A DNA stretch of 64,000 bases from Phaseolus vulgaris. Taxonomy: Eukaryota; Streptophyta; Magnoliopsida; Fabales; Fabaceae. Location: the NCBI RefSeq assembly GCF_000499845.2, contig NC_023753.2, forward strand, positions 19,318,477 through 19,382,476. The letters are read 5' to 3'. The position numbers and the translations under genes were made by a program. Numbering within the stretch: the stretch's first letter is position 1; each line of letters opens with the position of its first letter. Shown piece by piece: positions 43,729-55,071 of this stretch. The notes under the pieces were generated by a model, which searched no databases, had not been told where the DNA came from, and saw only the letters and a program-made list of their open reading frames with translations.

Positions 43729-44839
43729 TGTATCGTTCTGTCCCCGGGCGTGGACTAAAGTCAAAGTCAGAATCAAAAGTCAACGAATAGTGGGGCCCCT
43801 CAAGGGACCCAAGGAAGAAAGTCAACGAGTTGACCACTTGGGGCGTCGCCAAGATAAGGTGTCGCCAAGATAAGACATCGACGGTGTTACCCCCCTGATG
43901 CTCATGGGTAGGAAATACCATGGAGTGGGGGGGGGGGGGGGACGAAACAAGGAGGCCTCGGGCCTCGACAACTCAAAACAATAACAAAGAGAAGAGAAAG
44001 GTGGCTTCAAGGCCACAGTTCTAGTACCAGTGGGGAGTACCCTGACTCGTGAAGTACCCACGCCACCTCAGGGAGACCCCTGCGGTAGATACGACCCATG
44101 AGAGGGCCAAACCCAGGGGCGAGCCAGGTGCGTGGTGCGAGAGTAAAGAAGATACACTCCCGGGGCGAATGACGAGAGGCTGGGGTGCATGAGTTGGCAC
44201 CCAGGGAGTCACCCCCTGCGCCAGAGGCACTTCGAGGAAAAAAGACTCACACAATGGAATAACCCTAAGTTCGGTTATGGCGCTGTGAGGCCCTCTATGT
44301 AGAGCAACGATTAAGTCAGAAGAACACGTGGCAATAAGCACTGAAAACATCAAGGCTTTCCTAAAAGTTCGCTAAGGTACGCGTTATTTCAGTTAAGTTT
44401 CGAACGTTTCAAGGCATGTTTTTATACGCTTTCAATGCGCTTTAACGCGCTTTAAATGCGGGAGGTGTTTAAAAAGGGCCTTGGGACGTTTGAAACGGGA
44501 TCCGAGTTTTAACCTAATTTTCACAGTTTACACAGAGCCAAAAAACCCTAGTTGTTTCGCTGTGCACCCATTGTACGCACAGACAATTAGGGCAACACAA
44601 TATTAGTTACTCAGTATTTTCGACCACCTTCAGAGCATCCAGTCACGGTGTTCCGACACGAAGGTGTGTCACTTTTGATGTTTCTCGCTAGCTGACTTGA
44701 TCGTCGGAGTGCAAACGGCCGCGAGGGTGCCCCTTTTTTCACTTTTTTTCAGGTACTCACAGACGGAGCAGAACGAAGCTGCCCTAGCTTGCGAGGACAA
44801 GCCACGCATAAAGACGACCCTGGTCAACCGGCGGGAACA
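43729..44839 (+). repeat. Tat2 3' LTR
   Basis: The 1111-bp LTR starts TGTATCGTTCTGTCC after the tract gactggagggcttg and ends GGCGGGAACA. It contains GGCGTCGCCAAGATAAGG-type repeats (about 43838-43880) and the segment ctcatgggtaggaaatacca. It abuts CACTA sequence. ATTGA at 44840 would be the right TSD. Confidence 0.85.
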
Positions 44840-44869
44840 ATTGATTATGCTTTAACTAATAACTTGTAG

Positions 44870-45727
44870 GTTTTTGCATGGAGTCTGTCTCACTGAGGAG
44901 AAGGAAAATGTGTATGGATTCTTAGATCCTGCATATACTAATCTCATTGGACCAAGGTCATATGAGACCCAAGCATACATCACTAACACCCTGGAAAAAG
45001 AGGGAAAACAAATTTATTTATGCCCTTATATTAATGAGGAAGTTTAATTATAAGTCATCAATTATTACTATTTCATGTTTTAAATATTTACTAACTCTTT
45101 TCATGGATGATATAGACATCATTGGCAGTTACTTGTCTTATCAATGTTTGATAAGACTATTTTGTGGTTCTGTTCCCTACACAAGAAGATACCCACAAAT
45201 TTGAAGAATATCTTTGATACGTAAGTACACTATAAACTTAACTTTGTATGTTACTAATTAACCATCTACTAACAAGGTTTTTTGTATTAACCAGTTCATG
45301 GCGTGGATATAACATCCTAAAAGGTCGATCCAGTTCAAATAATTTGAATTGGATAAGAATAAAGGTTTGTAATTTTTTTATTTGTCTTATCATTGTTTAT
45401 CAATATACTAACTTTTACTTTTTATTGAATTACAGTATAATAAACAACTAGGAAGCTATGAGTGTGGCTATTACATTATGCAATGGATGATTACCATTGT
45501 AAGACTAGGCCTTAAAAATGATTGGAAAGAGGTAACATGATATGTTAAATTATTTTTATTATTCTTGAACGTATATGTATCTTAAAACTAATTTATGTCA
45601 ACCATATTTTGAAATGCAGTTCTTCATAGATGAAGCACCAATGACTTCGGATGCCATAACATATGTGAGACATTCTTGGTCCACATATTTCATAAATTTT
45701 TATAACTCTAGGATAGTTGATCAATAG
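44870..45727 (+). CDS. Ulp1-like cysteine protease (C-terminal part), carried by CACTA transposon
   Basis: I read five exons: 44870-45041 (GVCLTEEKENVYGFLDPAYT...YLCPYINE), about 45118-45220 (HHWQLLVLSMFDKTILWFCS), 45295-45364, 45436-45531 (KQLGSYECGYYIMQWM) and 45620-45727 (SDAITYVRHSWSTYFINF, stop TAG). Introns 2 to 4 have GT...AG ends and join in frame. The edge between exons 1 and 2 is uncertain. The His of HHW and the Cys of ECGYY, after an upstream Gln, fit the catalytic residues of SUMO-protease-like Ulp1 domains common in plant transposons. The 5' part was cut off by Tat2. Whether it ever acted on SUMO is unknown. Confidence 0.75.
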
Positions 45728-45894
45728 TGTAGGGATTATATGTAATTTGATTACTTGTTTGTAATGTACATTTTGATTCTCTGAATTTATCTCTATATTT
45801 ATGTATTTGTCTGGTTGGGTACATTTTGATCTATATACAGGTTAATTTATATGGGTTTGGGACAAAACAGATTGCACTAAAAAAAAACTACTAT

Positions 45895-46262
45895 TTACAA
45901 GTGCGGTTATTTACGAAAGTCGCATTTGTAAATCAAGCGCGTGGTTTACAAATGCGGCTATTACCAAAATCGCATTCGTAAATGTGATTTACAAATGCGG
46001 CTATTACCAAAACTGCATTTGTAAATCACATTTACGAATGCGGCTTTGGTAATAGCCGCATTTGTAAACCCTAAACCCCTAAACCCTGTCACCTCATTCA
46101 GAAGCATATACAAATGCGGCTACCTGAAATAGCCGCAGTTATAAATAGTATTTACAAATGCGTCTAGATAGCCGCATTTGTATCTCTTTGATTTACGAAT
46201 GCGTTTTGATCAAATGCGGCTCTATAGCCGCATTTGTAAATTTAAAATAACCGCACTTGTTT
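45895..46262. repeat. Subterminal repeat array of the CACTA element
   Basis: About ten direct and inverted copies of a TTTACAAATGCGGCTA-like motif are packed into 370 bp next to the terminus. Some face each other with 2-10 bp between, so hairpins are possible. In En/Spm-type elements such arrays bind the element's own DNA-binding protein. Confidence 0.8.
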
Positions 46263-46281
46263 AGCATTTCTACGCTAGTGG

Positions 46282-47158
46282 TGTCCCGACCAGTCCTCGG
46301 TCATTGACCCAGAGACTAACCTCAGACATCACGCATCAATGCCTGGTAATGGAAGGGGGCACGTGAGGTGAGCCCCAGACGCACGTACAAGGGGATTAGT
46401 TAGTCTTTGGATATTGGCATCCTAAGCCCCGATGTTGGAGATCGATATTGGACCTCGACAACAGAGGGAGAAGATCGGACATTGATGGTCTGAACGTTGT
46501 AGAGTGCCATGTAAGGTGGGCCCTAGAGTTATGCTAAGTTAACAGTTAAGACATAAGATATGTGGGAAGCCTAGTCACGAGGGATCCATGCACGTGGTGT
46601 GTATAACGCATGAAGGCGCATCACGTGTGACTAATTCTGCGAGGCGTTAAGGCCCGTTAGGGTTAGGGTTTCCAGGGGAAGCTTCATGCATGACACATGA
46701 ATACTTAGGGCAGGGCACCCACAAAGCAGATGGTGCTAGAGATTAGGTGCACAAGTTGGTACCTAAGCGACCACTATGTTATTCGTTGCACTCCAGTTAT
46801 GGGAAGTTCATGTGCCAGATACGCTAAGATTTTGTAAATAGTGGCGCAAGGACATTCCCCAAGGAACCCTAGACAAGGGTAATAGCACAAAGGGTAAACC
46901 CTAGTTTCAACCTACATAAAGGGTGCCAAGAACCCTAGTAAGGTACACAGTTTCTGAGACTGAAGCTAATATACATTCTTGGTGTTTCTTTGCCCTAATA
47001 CTAACTTGAGTGTCGGAGTGCAAACGGCCGCTAGGACGCCCCTTTATTTTGTAGGTGAGAATTTCCTTGATCAAGAAGGTACGATTCTCAGGCGGAGATA
47101 GAAGGGTCCAAGGCTACCGTTGGAGTCAACCGGCGAAGCGAGTCAACCGACAGGAACA
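46282..47158 (+). repeat. Solo Tat-type LTR
   Basis: It begins TGTCCCGACCAGTCC and ends CGACAGGAACA, and is homologous to the reversed LTR at 57121-57987 (shared gtgcaaacggccgc and tactaacttgagtgtcgg). No internal Tat sequence adjoins it. Flanks agtgg and ataat do not match, so no TSD is found. It lies directly after the CACTA terminus. Confidence 0.75.
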
Positions 47159-47920
47159 ATAATTTTTTATTATTTAAAAGTTAATTCGTAAAAATTGTAC
47201 GAACAAAAAAATGCAACATTTGTACCTTTGTGTAGCATAGAGTATAATTCACTCTAGTTTAAGAAAAATTAATTATTTACTAATTGGGTTGTTGAAAGAC
47301 AATTTTATATAAAATAAACTATTATATATCAAATAAAGTTAAAAGTTCAACAATCTTGTGGCCCACATATATACATGTGTCATCTTATTCTCTTAACTGT
47401 TAAGCTTCTTCCTTTTCCCAATCTTCATTGTAAGTTTGGAATTACATACAACTCAAATCCGTATGTAAGACAATAAATCCATATGTAAAACATAATTACA
47501 TACAAACAGATATCTGTACGTAAAATTGTCGTAGATAACTATAAGATACGAATTTGAAATTCGTATGAAATATCCGTATGTAAGTGTGTTCAAATTACAT
47601 ACAGATAAATCTGTGTGTAACTATGTGCAGTTTTACACGAATATATCTGTATGTAACTGTAATTCATTTTTTTTATATATTTGAAAGTACTGAAAATCAG
47701 TTTCACACCTGCATATACCAAAAGTCATTCTAGCTTTCAATAATTCATTCAAAGATAAATATTCATCAACATTCAGACTTTCCCATAAGTTGAAAATCAT
47801 GATAAAGTACAATACTATTTCCAATTTTTCAAAATACCCAAATGTATTTCATTCAAACCAAAAAAACCATCTAATAAAAGGAAATTCAAGTCATTACAAA
47901 GTTTTTAAGAAGCTAATAAT
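47159..47920. repeat. AT-rich region with TACATACRRATT subterminal-type repeats
   Basis: Between about 47440 and 47670 there are many direct and inverted copies of a motif like ttacatacaaat / atccgtatgtaa. The layout resembles the subterminal array of a second CACTA element, whose transposase-type gene lies just to the right. The outer terminus is not identified. Confidence 0.55.
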
Positions 47921-48957
47921 TATTATAATCTTGATCAGGTGAATTTTGTTGCTCATCATCATTATCTTGCATCTGATTCTGGTGAGAATTTGGTTGCGGG
48001 GTATTTGGCTACTGAAAAATATGTTGTGCAGCTGCTACTGCTTTAGGTGGTAGATATTGAATCATAAGATCTTGAAAGGATTGAAACCGAAAAATCATGT
48101 GTCGAATTTTCTCCTCACTTGTTGATAGTCACTGTCTAAGTTCAACAGTTTCTTCTGAATCAACTTTCTTACTAGAAGATGTTTGTGTTTCTTGTATGTA
48201 GCGATCAACACAGTCGTCCTGACGATTGACACGTCCAACCCTGTACACTCATCCCTTGTACCTTCCACTTATAGTTTGTAAACAACAACTATTTCTTAAT
48301 CTTTCCTCCTCAACAGAATCTAATGGAGTAGATATCGAGGTAGACGCAAATTGTGACTCAGATAATGCTCGAGAGTATCTACTTTTAAAATCTTCCTATT
48401 AAAATGAAAAATATTTGTTATAATAGTAATTAATGTACATGAACAAAAAATTTGAAAAAAACTAACATGTGTCCACCTCGATCCGTAATGCTCTTCCGTA
48501 TATGTGTTTGTTGAAACACTTCATCAACATGGACTGAGCGGCTATACTTCTCTGTCTATGAACAAAACATTTTATAAATTAAGGAGGTAATAATTAATCA
48601 TAGATTAATTTGAATAAAAAAGTTAATCATAGATTAATACAAAATTTTATAGGGAAGTCATACTAAACGAATAACGTGTTCATGCACGCTAATAGAAACT
48701 CCAGTGTGAAGACATCCACCTTTTTCAGGCAAACGATCCTTTTTAGATGTATCACATTTGGATTGATACATAGGCATGTTCCACTCTTCCAGGAGGCTGT
48801 TCCAAACACTATTGTCAATCCATTCTAGTCGTTTACCTTCTTGGCAAGCCACTTTAAGCATTTGTGAATGGGTGTGAGAAACCTTCGTTGTGAAAATATT
48901 TCTTAACTTTTTCCTCATCCTCAACCCTCCACGTGACATTCCTCTGCAAAACAACAA
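47921..48957 (-). pseudogene. Ptta/En-Spm-type plant transposase fragment (PF03004-like)
   Basis: The best part is 48957-48658 (WIDNSVWNSLLEEWNMP, EKGGCLHTGVSISVHEHVIRLV), which matches the conserved end of the Ptta domain of CACTA elements, usually with GGSIS and EHA. A further exon lies at about 48545-48470 (SRSVHVDEVFQQTH), and Gln-rich sequence runs to about 47921 with in-frame stops. The upstream part is cut at 48957-48964 by another CACTA terminus. Confidence 0.65.
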
Positions 48958-48963
48958 GAATCA

Positions 48964-49548
48964 CACTACAAAAAATCATGTAAAAAGTGTCGGTTTTAAT
49001 ATGGCGGTTATTAATAACAACCACAAATTTCAGTATAATACGTCATTTGACTAACCGCCACAATTATCCTTTAGAATAAAAACAAGTTCTCCTTCCCTCA
49101 TTATTTCCAATTATTTTTTAAAATAATTTTGTTAACAGAAATATTTTTGAAAATCTGGTTCGAAGTCCTAAACGCTCATCTCCTCACGAACATCTTTCAA
49201 CGTCTGCAAAATAAACCTCGCTCAAACCTCTCTCTCTGCCTAAACTCAAAGCTCTAAACGCTCAAACGCTCCTCACAGTCACGAACCCTAAACGCTTGAA
49301 GTTGTATGAAATCATTTCGATTTTCCGAAATTGCCACCATCGGCGCCTCCGCGAAAGGATTTGTTCAAGTTTGTCCACATTCTTTTTGAGTTCGATTTAT
49401 CTAGTGTTCTCTAATTTGATTGGATTGGATTGGTATGGTTTTCTTTTGTTGATTTTTTTTAGTCTTAGATATTTCAGTTGTTGTGGTGAATTTCATTTTG
49501 GTTTGCTGTCTTAATGGTTTGATAAATTAACTCTAGCAATTTGTAATT
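48964..49548 (+). mobile_element. CACTA-type left terminus with possible captured gene start
   Basis: CACTACAAAAAATCATG at 48964 is a CACTA-like end reading rightward, followed by short inverted motifs (gcggttatt, aaccgcca). From about 49140 to 49390 the base composition changes to that of a 5' UTR and first exon (CT-rich runs, then a short GC-rich frame beginning at 49306, MKSFRFSEIATIGASAKG). I do not recognise the product. Capture of a host gene piece is possible. Confidence 0.4.
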
Positions 49549-49805
49549 TGTGGAGCACGACTCTTCACTGAAGAATATTACTAGAGTTACAGTTAGAAGG
49601 AGACACGTGGCAGAAGCACTGACAAGGTATAAAAGCTCTCGTTGTCAGGAGTTGAAGGTACGTTCTATTCATTTAACGCTTACACACTGTACGCACGAGT
49701 GATTGGAGAACGAGAGAGAAATCAGTTAGAATTCAGTTACGCACCTTCTGAACATTGTAGTTGCGGTGTTCCGATATGGAGGTGCACGGTGTTTTCTACC
49801 ATTAC

Positions 49806-50473
49806 TGATGGCAAATTCATGGAGCTCTTCTTGGATGTTGTGAAAAATGGTGCGGAAGCTATGGATTGAGATGTGCAAGATCCTCCTAGGAGCTATGGTG
49901 ACCTTGAAGGTGCATGAAGAGTGTGGAAATAGGGAGGTTCAGCCAGCCCCTTTGAAGGTGATGAAAAGTTTGAAGATTAAAAGCCTATTCCTAAGAGAGT
50001 TTAGGCAAGGAGTGAGAATGGCACAATTTTGGCAGCATTTCACTATTCAATTAATCTTGCAAATACATGAGCCAAGCCCTCTTATTTATAGTGTTTAGGG
50101 GGCTGGAAATTAAAAAGAAAGTGGAGGGAAATTCAAAAGAGAAGCATTTGAATTTGGAGCCAATTCCTAGTCACAAGGGAAGTGTGACTTGGTTTCTATT
50201 TTTGGCACCTCCTAAATCTATACCTACACCTTCTTTTGTGTCACATGGAAGGTGTGACTTGGCTTTATACATTTGTACCTCTTATATTTATATCTACACT
50301 CCCTTTATGTTCTACTAAAAATACTCAAAAGTAATTACAAAAGAAAGACATCCAATGATGCTTAGTTTGCCCATATCTTCTATTTGTTGGGCTTGAGTTG
50401 AAGCTTGAACTTGTATTTGGGCTTGGGCTTGGGCTTGGGCTTTTTCTACCATGGGCTTGGGCCTCTTCCATCA
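49806..50473 (-). repeat. Element E 3' LTR
   Basis: The 668-bp LTR has TGATGGCAAATTC and CTTCCATCA ends on the + strand, a TATAAATAA box at 50082-50090 (minus strand) and a TTGGGC hexamer run at about 50416-50442. The tract tcccctccctcttg follows. Confidence 0.9.
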
Positions 50474-50643
50474 TCCCCTCCCTCTTGAAAAGGATTTGTC
50501 CTCAAATCCAATGCTTCTTCTTCATCATCATTATGTGGATGTATGTGGCTGGATGGTTTCCATCATCCCCTCCTTCTTGAGAGGATCTGTCCTCAAATCT
50601 ACAGGTTTGATCTCGAACAACAACCTTATTCCTATTTTGAAAA

Positions 50644-52382
50644 CTAGGCTCGTCCTCTAGGATCAAATGTCCATCTCTGTGAGTCATCAAACAAATCAAA
50701 CGTGTTAGTTTGAGCAGTTGTGTAAACATTAATATTAGGAAGTTGCCATTCCTTTTGTTTTTCTATTGTTTTTGGAAACTTCTCATAATATTTCTCTATT
50801 TGTTGTTGTATTTGTTCTTGAATCCTCTCATGCATTTTCTTAACAAAATCATCTTTTGTAACTCCTTCCTTATGCACAAAGGTATGTGGATTAGGAAGGG
50901 GTAATAAATCTAAAGGAGAAAGAGGATTAAGTCCATATACAACTTCAAATGGGAAAATATTGGTAGTTTTGTGAACTACACTATGGTATGTATGCTCATC
51001 TCTAGAGTTGTGTTTGTCCTTTATGATTATTCTAGGCATAGTAGAAAGAGCTAGATTTTCAAATGTATTTTGACCATGCTTTTGAGGATGATAAGAATTT
51101 AAAGTGTACAACTTAGTTGCAAGTTTTCCAAGAGAATCCTCAAATCATGGTTTGCGAAATTTGGAGCTCTATCCAACAGTATGCTTGATGATAAACCATG
51201 AGGATGTATCACTTCTCTAGAGAAGAGTTTATCCATATCCATGAAAATGGAATCAAAACCTTTTGTTGTCCTAGGAAGCTCTAATATGAAATTTGTGTCT
51301 TCCCAAGGATCATTTGCAAAAGGTGAAGGAGTATAGAGTTCTTGAGACATTACCTTAGGTGTAGTTTGAAAACAAGAATTGTACCTAAGGTAATGTCTTT
51401 GAACCTCTTTTCTCATTGGGGACAAAAGTTTTCCTTTTAAAAGCGCTAGAGTTTTATCAACTCTAATTTGACCCATGAGTTCTCCTTCATGAAGACTTTC
51501 TCTCTTATGTGTAAAGATAGTCTCGTTGTTACAACTATTGTTTATGAGAATTTGTAGACTTGGCAATGGTTGTCTCAATAATACATGACAAGTTTCTTTA
51601 GGCACTACCTCACATAAAAATTTGCTTTTGTAGATGCTTATAGATAACTTGACATTCAATTGGTGATATCCTAGCACATATGAGAAATAATCTACTTTAT
51701 CTTTATCTATGCAAGCTTCTTTTAAAGACTCTTCTTTTTTGCTTATGCTTGCAAGTGTTCCTTTACAAAAGGTAAGGCTTTGAGGTTGTTCAACAAGACA
51801 CACATTTTCAAAGGTATTTTGAATCTTTTGTCTTGTTGAATGACCTTGTGGGAAGGAACACTCTTCTCCCACGCCTTTTGTTTCTCAAGGGTCTTCTCAT
51901 GCTTTTCTTTTTCTTTTTCTTTTTGTTTAGCTTCCCTTTCGACTTCCTCTCTTTTCTTTTGTATTTTTCTTTCCTTTCTTTCTTTATGGGAAGCAAACAA
52001 TTTTTCTACCCTCATTTCCCAATCTAGGCAAGCTTCTATATTTTCTTTTCCATGGAAATGGGGTTGGTCTACCCTAACCTCTCTTGGGTTTTCTTGTTCT
52101 TTTCTATCTCTTCTATGCCTTCTAGGGGGTGTTTGATAATAATAATTTATTCTAAGGCTTCCCTCCCCAAAAGAATCATGATCCTTTAGAGATAGATGCA
52201 TGAGAAGGTAATTTTTTTAAAATGTGAGACTTCTCATCCTTTGCTTTAGTCAATTCATTAGTTTTAGCCTCATTCTCCAATTGTTTAGATGAAATTGATT
52301 GCATATCCTTGGAAAGTTGTTTCAAAAGAGATTTCAAGGATTTCACCTCACTTTTAAGAGATTTAGAGGAGTGAGAAGACAT
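50644..52382 (-). pseudogene. Rearranged gag / protease / integrase-like ORF of element E
   Basis: The gag start at 52382 (MSSHSSKSLKSEVKSLKSLL) runs to a stop at 52176. Then 52201-51743 holds YYQTPPRRHRRDRKEQ, LDWEMRVEKLFASH and the charged coiled coil. 51872-51099 holds VEQPQSLTFCKGTL, the protease-like VLGYHQLNVKLSIS...KETCHVLLRQP and the integrase-like part. 51111-50644 holds NSYHPQKHGQN and DFVKKMHERIQEQ. At least three frame changes occur. Residues lost in A are also absent here (RYNSC, WEDTNFIL). Sharing of these changes means they predate the two insertions. Confidence 0.78.
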
Positions 52383-54238
52383 TACTAAAGCTTTGTGTAT
52401 ACAAGTATTTTACCTTGAGAAAATTTAGGAAAGTCAAAGAAGGTAGTTTTGCAGGTAAGGGAGGTGAGTCACAATGGACTACTTAAATACCAAGCCTTTG
52501 CCTTAGCCAAAAACTATCCCTCAATGTCTTCACACAAAGCTTTCTCTTAGTAAACCACTTAGAACACAATTAAGTTGAGAAATCAGATTTTAATGCAAGA
52601 AAACAATGCAAGCTATCTAATTAACCAAGCAAGGATTAACAAAGCTTAAACAAAGCAACACAATTGAAAAAAGCGAAACTAATTAAGCAAGAGATGCAAT
52701 TAAAAAAAACAATTAACAATTGCTAAACTAGATAGTTCTACACTAGTCGGTCCTAGGTGAGGCTTCTTGGACACTTGGAGCCCTTGAAGACACACTCACC
52801 ATCTAATCACGTAATTAAAGAAGTAATTAACAAAAGTTAAGTTGCAAAGAAATTAAGAAAATTCCCTTTGTAGATCTTTTTTTGCTATTGGCACTTCCTT
52901 GGTTGTCTTTTCTTGTTGGGCCCTCCAAGTGTTTGTGGTGTTTTGAGAAGTATTTGTTTCTGCCTTTGCTTTTGTTCCCCTTAGAATTAAGGACTTAATT
53001 CTCCAATTCCAGCACCTATCAAGAAGACTAGACCTTACTCAAGTCAAATTTCCACTCAAATAAGCACCAATTGAGAATGATTTCCAGCACCAAATTTAGA
53101 GGTCAAAGAATGAAAGTAAGAAATAATTAAATTGGAAAAACAGTACCACACAAATGGAGTTATATTGTGACAACTAGAAAGAGTTCCAAGAATATTAGAC
53201 AGGCAAATAAAGGTACTCAAATAAAGGTAGGCACACAAAATGAATCCTAAGAATAGCACTAGAATTAGATTTCAAAATAAAAAACAGCACCACTAGAAAA
53301 TTGTTGTGGGCCAAAGAACGTGTTTTTCCCCAATTTATGCTGAGCTGCCCCTTTAAGATTTGATTCTAAAATTTTATATGTAAAATATTCAAGATCATAA
53401 CTAAAATCTGGCGTTGGAATCACTCCAAACGCATGAACCATTATTTTTTAATAAATTTTTTAAATTCAGTGTTCAGTTACGCCAACTGTAGCGCCCAGAT
53501 TGCACATTGTTTTTAAAATATTTATCATTTTTTTCTATTGACTCTTTTGAGCTGATTTTTTTTTCTTTTCTGTAACACCTCAATCTTGCATATTCCAGAG
53601 AATCAAAAATTTCCTATGAGGGAAAATAATTTTCTGAAACAAAACAGCCAGCATAGAGTATGTAAAACAGGGGATTCTGGAAACACTGGAAAGAAAAACA
53701 GCAAAAGACCAAAAGATAAACACAATGGAATTAATGTAAAGGAATTTGTGTAGATCTAAACACAAATATGAACTCAAACTAAAAATAAAAGGCACCAAAA
53801 GATCAAAACACAGCAGATTCAAATCAAGCAAAATTACCCAAAATCAAGAAACAATCAAGCCATACAAAGGACTACTATGAGTTGATGACATTGTGGATGA
53901 ACATGACTTGACAAAACATATATGGATTCAGAAATTAAAAGACTCAAAGAGCATAAAATGAACCAAATTAAAGGGCAATAAAGACTCAAATACCTAAAAT
54001 AAAAAACAGCAACTCAAGGTGTATGGAATCCTATCACAAATTGCACAAGGATTGTTCAAGATCAATTGAACAAAGTGCACCGGTTGGATCTTCCAAATAG
54101 CACACCAAAACAAAGTAAAAATTAAAAAACAGCAAGACAATTATGGAAACAAGATGAACAACATGAAATAAAGAAGAACTCAAAATGAAAAGACCAAAAA
54201 CTAATCATCTTTGAAGAACCTATGCTCATGATACCAAA
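52383..54238 (-). other. Leader and primer-binding site of element E
   Basis: The leader is homologous to 1-1343 and to the B leader. Its right end, on the minus strand, reads TTTGGTATCATGAGCATA directly after the LTR, a primer site resembling initiator tRNA-Met types. No gene is seen. Confidence 0.75.
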
Positions 54239-54901
54239 TGATGGCAAATTCATGGAGCTCTTCTTGGATGTTGTGAAAAATGTTGCGGAAGCTATGGATT
54301 GAGATGTGCAAGATCCTCCTAGGAGCTATGGTGACCTTGAAGGTGCATGAAGAGTGTGGAAATGGGGAGGTTCAGCCAGCCCCTTTGAAGGTGGTGAAAG
54401 GTTTGAAGATTAAAAGCCTATTCCTAAGAGAGTTTAGGCAAGGAGTGAGAATGGCACAATTTTGGCAGCATTTCACTATTCAATTAATCTTGCAAATACA
54501 TGAGCCAAGCCCTCTTATTTATAGTGTTTAGGGGGCTGGAAATTAAAAAGAAAGTGGGGGGAAATTCAAATGAGAAGCATTTGAATTTGGAGCCAATTCC
54601 TAGTCACAAGGGAAGTGTGACTTGGTTTCTATTTTTGGCACCTCCTAAATCTATACCTACACCTTCTTTTGTGTCACACGGAAGGTGTGACTTAGCTTTA
54701 TACATTTGTACCTCTTATATTTATATCTACACCTCCCTTTATGTTCTACTAAAAATACTCAAAAGTAATTACAAAAGAAAGACATCCAATGATGCTTAGT
54801 TTGCCCATATCTTCTATTTGTTGGGCTTGGGTTGAAGCTTGAACTTGTATTTGGGCTTGGGCTTGGGCTTTTTCTATCATGGGCTTGGGCCTCTTCCATC
54901 A
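54239..54901 (-). repeat. Element E 5' LTR
   Basis: The 663-bp LTR pairs with 49806-50473. It has a TATAAATAA box at 54515-54523 (minus strand) and a shorter TTGGGC run than its partner (one hexamer fewer). Confidence 0.9.
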
Positions 54902-55071
54902 ATTACTAACTTGAGCGTCAGAGTGCAAACGGCCGCGAGGGCGCCCTTTGTCCTCTCTGTTTCAGGTATGCACGGCGACGAAGGGTGAAGGTTTGGAACG
55001 AGGAAGAAGGAGTCCTTGATACGCAGGTCTTAGCTACACACGAAGGAGAATCTGGTCAACCGGCAGGAACA

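Larger units (their letters stand above)
22116..44839 (+). mobile_element. Tat2: Tat-lineage element, 5' part missing, split by B and C
   Basis: Tat2 segments are 22116-23085 (integrase), 32829-33910 (integrase end and 3' repeats) and 40330-44839 (antisense gene, tract, 3' LTR). They line up with Tat1 in the same order. B sits exactly within the integrase, with TSD CCCCA. gag, protease, RT and the 5' LTR are not in the window. The 3' LTR joins CACTA sequence at 44840, so Tat2 was inserted into the Ulp1 gene of that transposon. Confidence 0.85.
44840..46280 (+). mobile_element. CACTA transposon, 3' end, with Ulp1-like gene and subterminal repeats
   Basis: A multi-exon protease gene is followed by a subterminal repeat array and then TTTCTACGCTAGTG, whose reverse complement CACTAGCGTAGAAA is a typical CACTA terminus. 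The left part lies beyond the Tat2 insertion and is not seen. Confidence 0.75.
49806..54901 (-). mobile_element. Element E: complete non-autonomous A-family gypsy element, 5.1 kb
   Basis: The TSD ATTAC is at 49801-49805 and 54902-54906. 5' LTR 54239-54901, primer site 54221-54238, leader, rearranged ORF, tract, 3' LTR 49806-50473. The LTRs differ at about ten substitutions and two small indels (about 98.5%). Internal length is only 3.77 kb. No RT or RNase H exists, and the order of coding pieces is the same as in A. The element therefore moved in this reduced form. Confidence 0.9.
49549..55071 (+). repeat. Solo Tat-type LTR split by element E
   Basis: Left piece 49549-49805 begins near TGTGGAGCACG. 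The right piece 54907-55071 ends CCGGCAGGAACA. Joined at ATTAC they contain actaacttgagcgtcagagt and gcaaacggccgcgagggcg, as in the Tat2 and Tat4 LTRs. A TATAAAAG box is at 49629-49636. No TSD is clear. Confidence 0.7.

Noticed and set aside
46067..46090. Interstitial telomere
   Set aside because: Only about three degenerate CCCTAAA-like units lie inside the CACTA subterminal array, too few for a telomeric tract.
49296..49514. 72-codon ORF as a host gene
   Set aside because: It ends in hydrophobic, T-rich sequence without domain or codon signal. At most a captured fragment.
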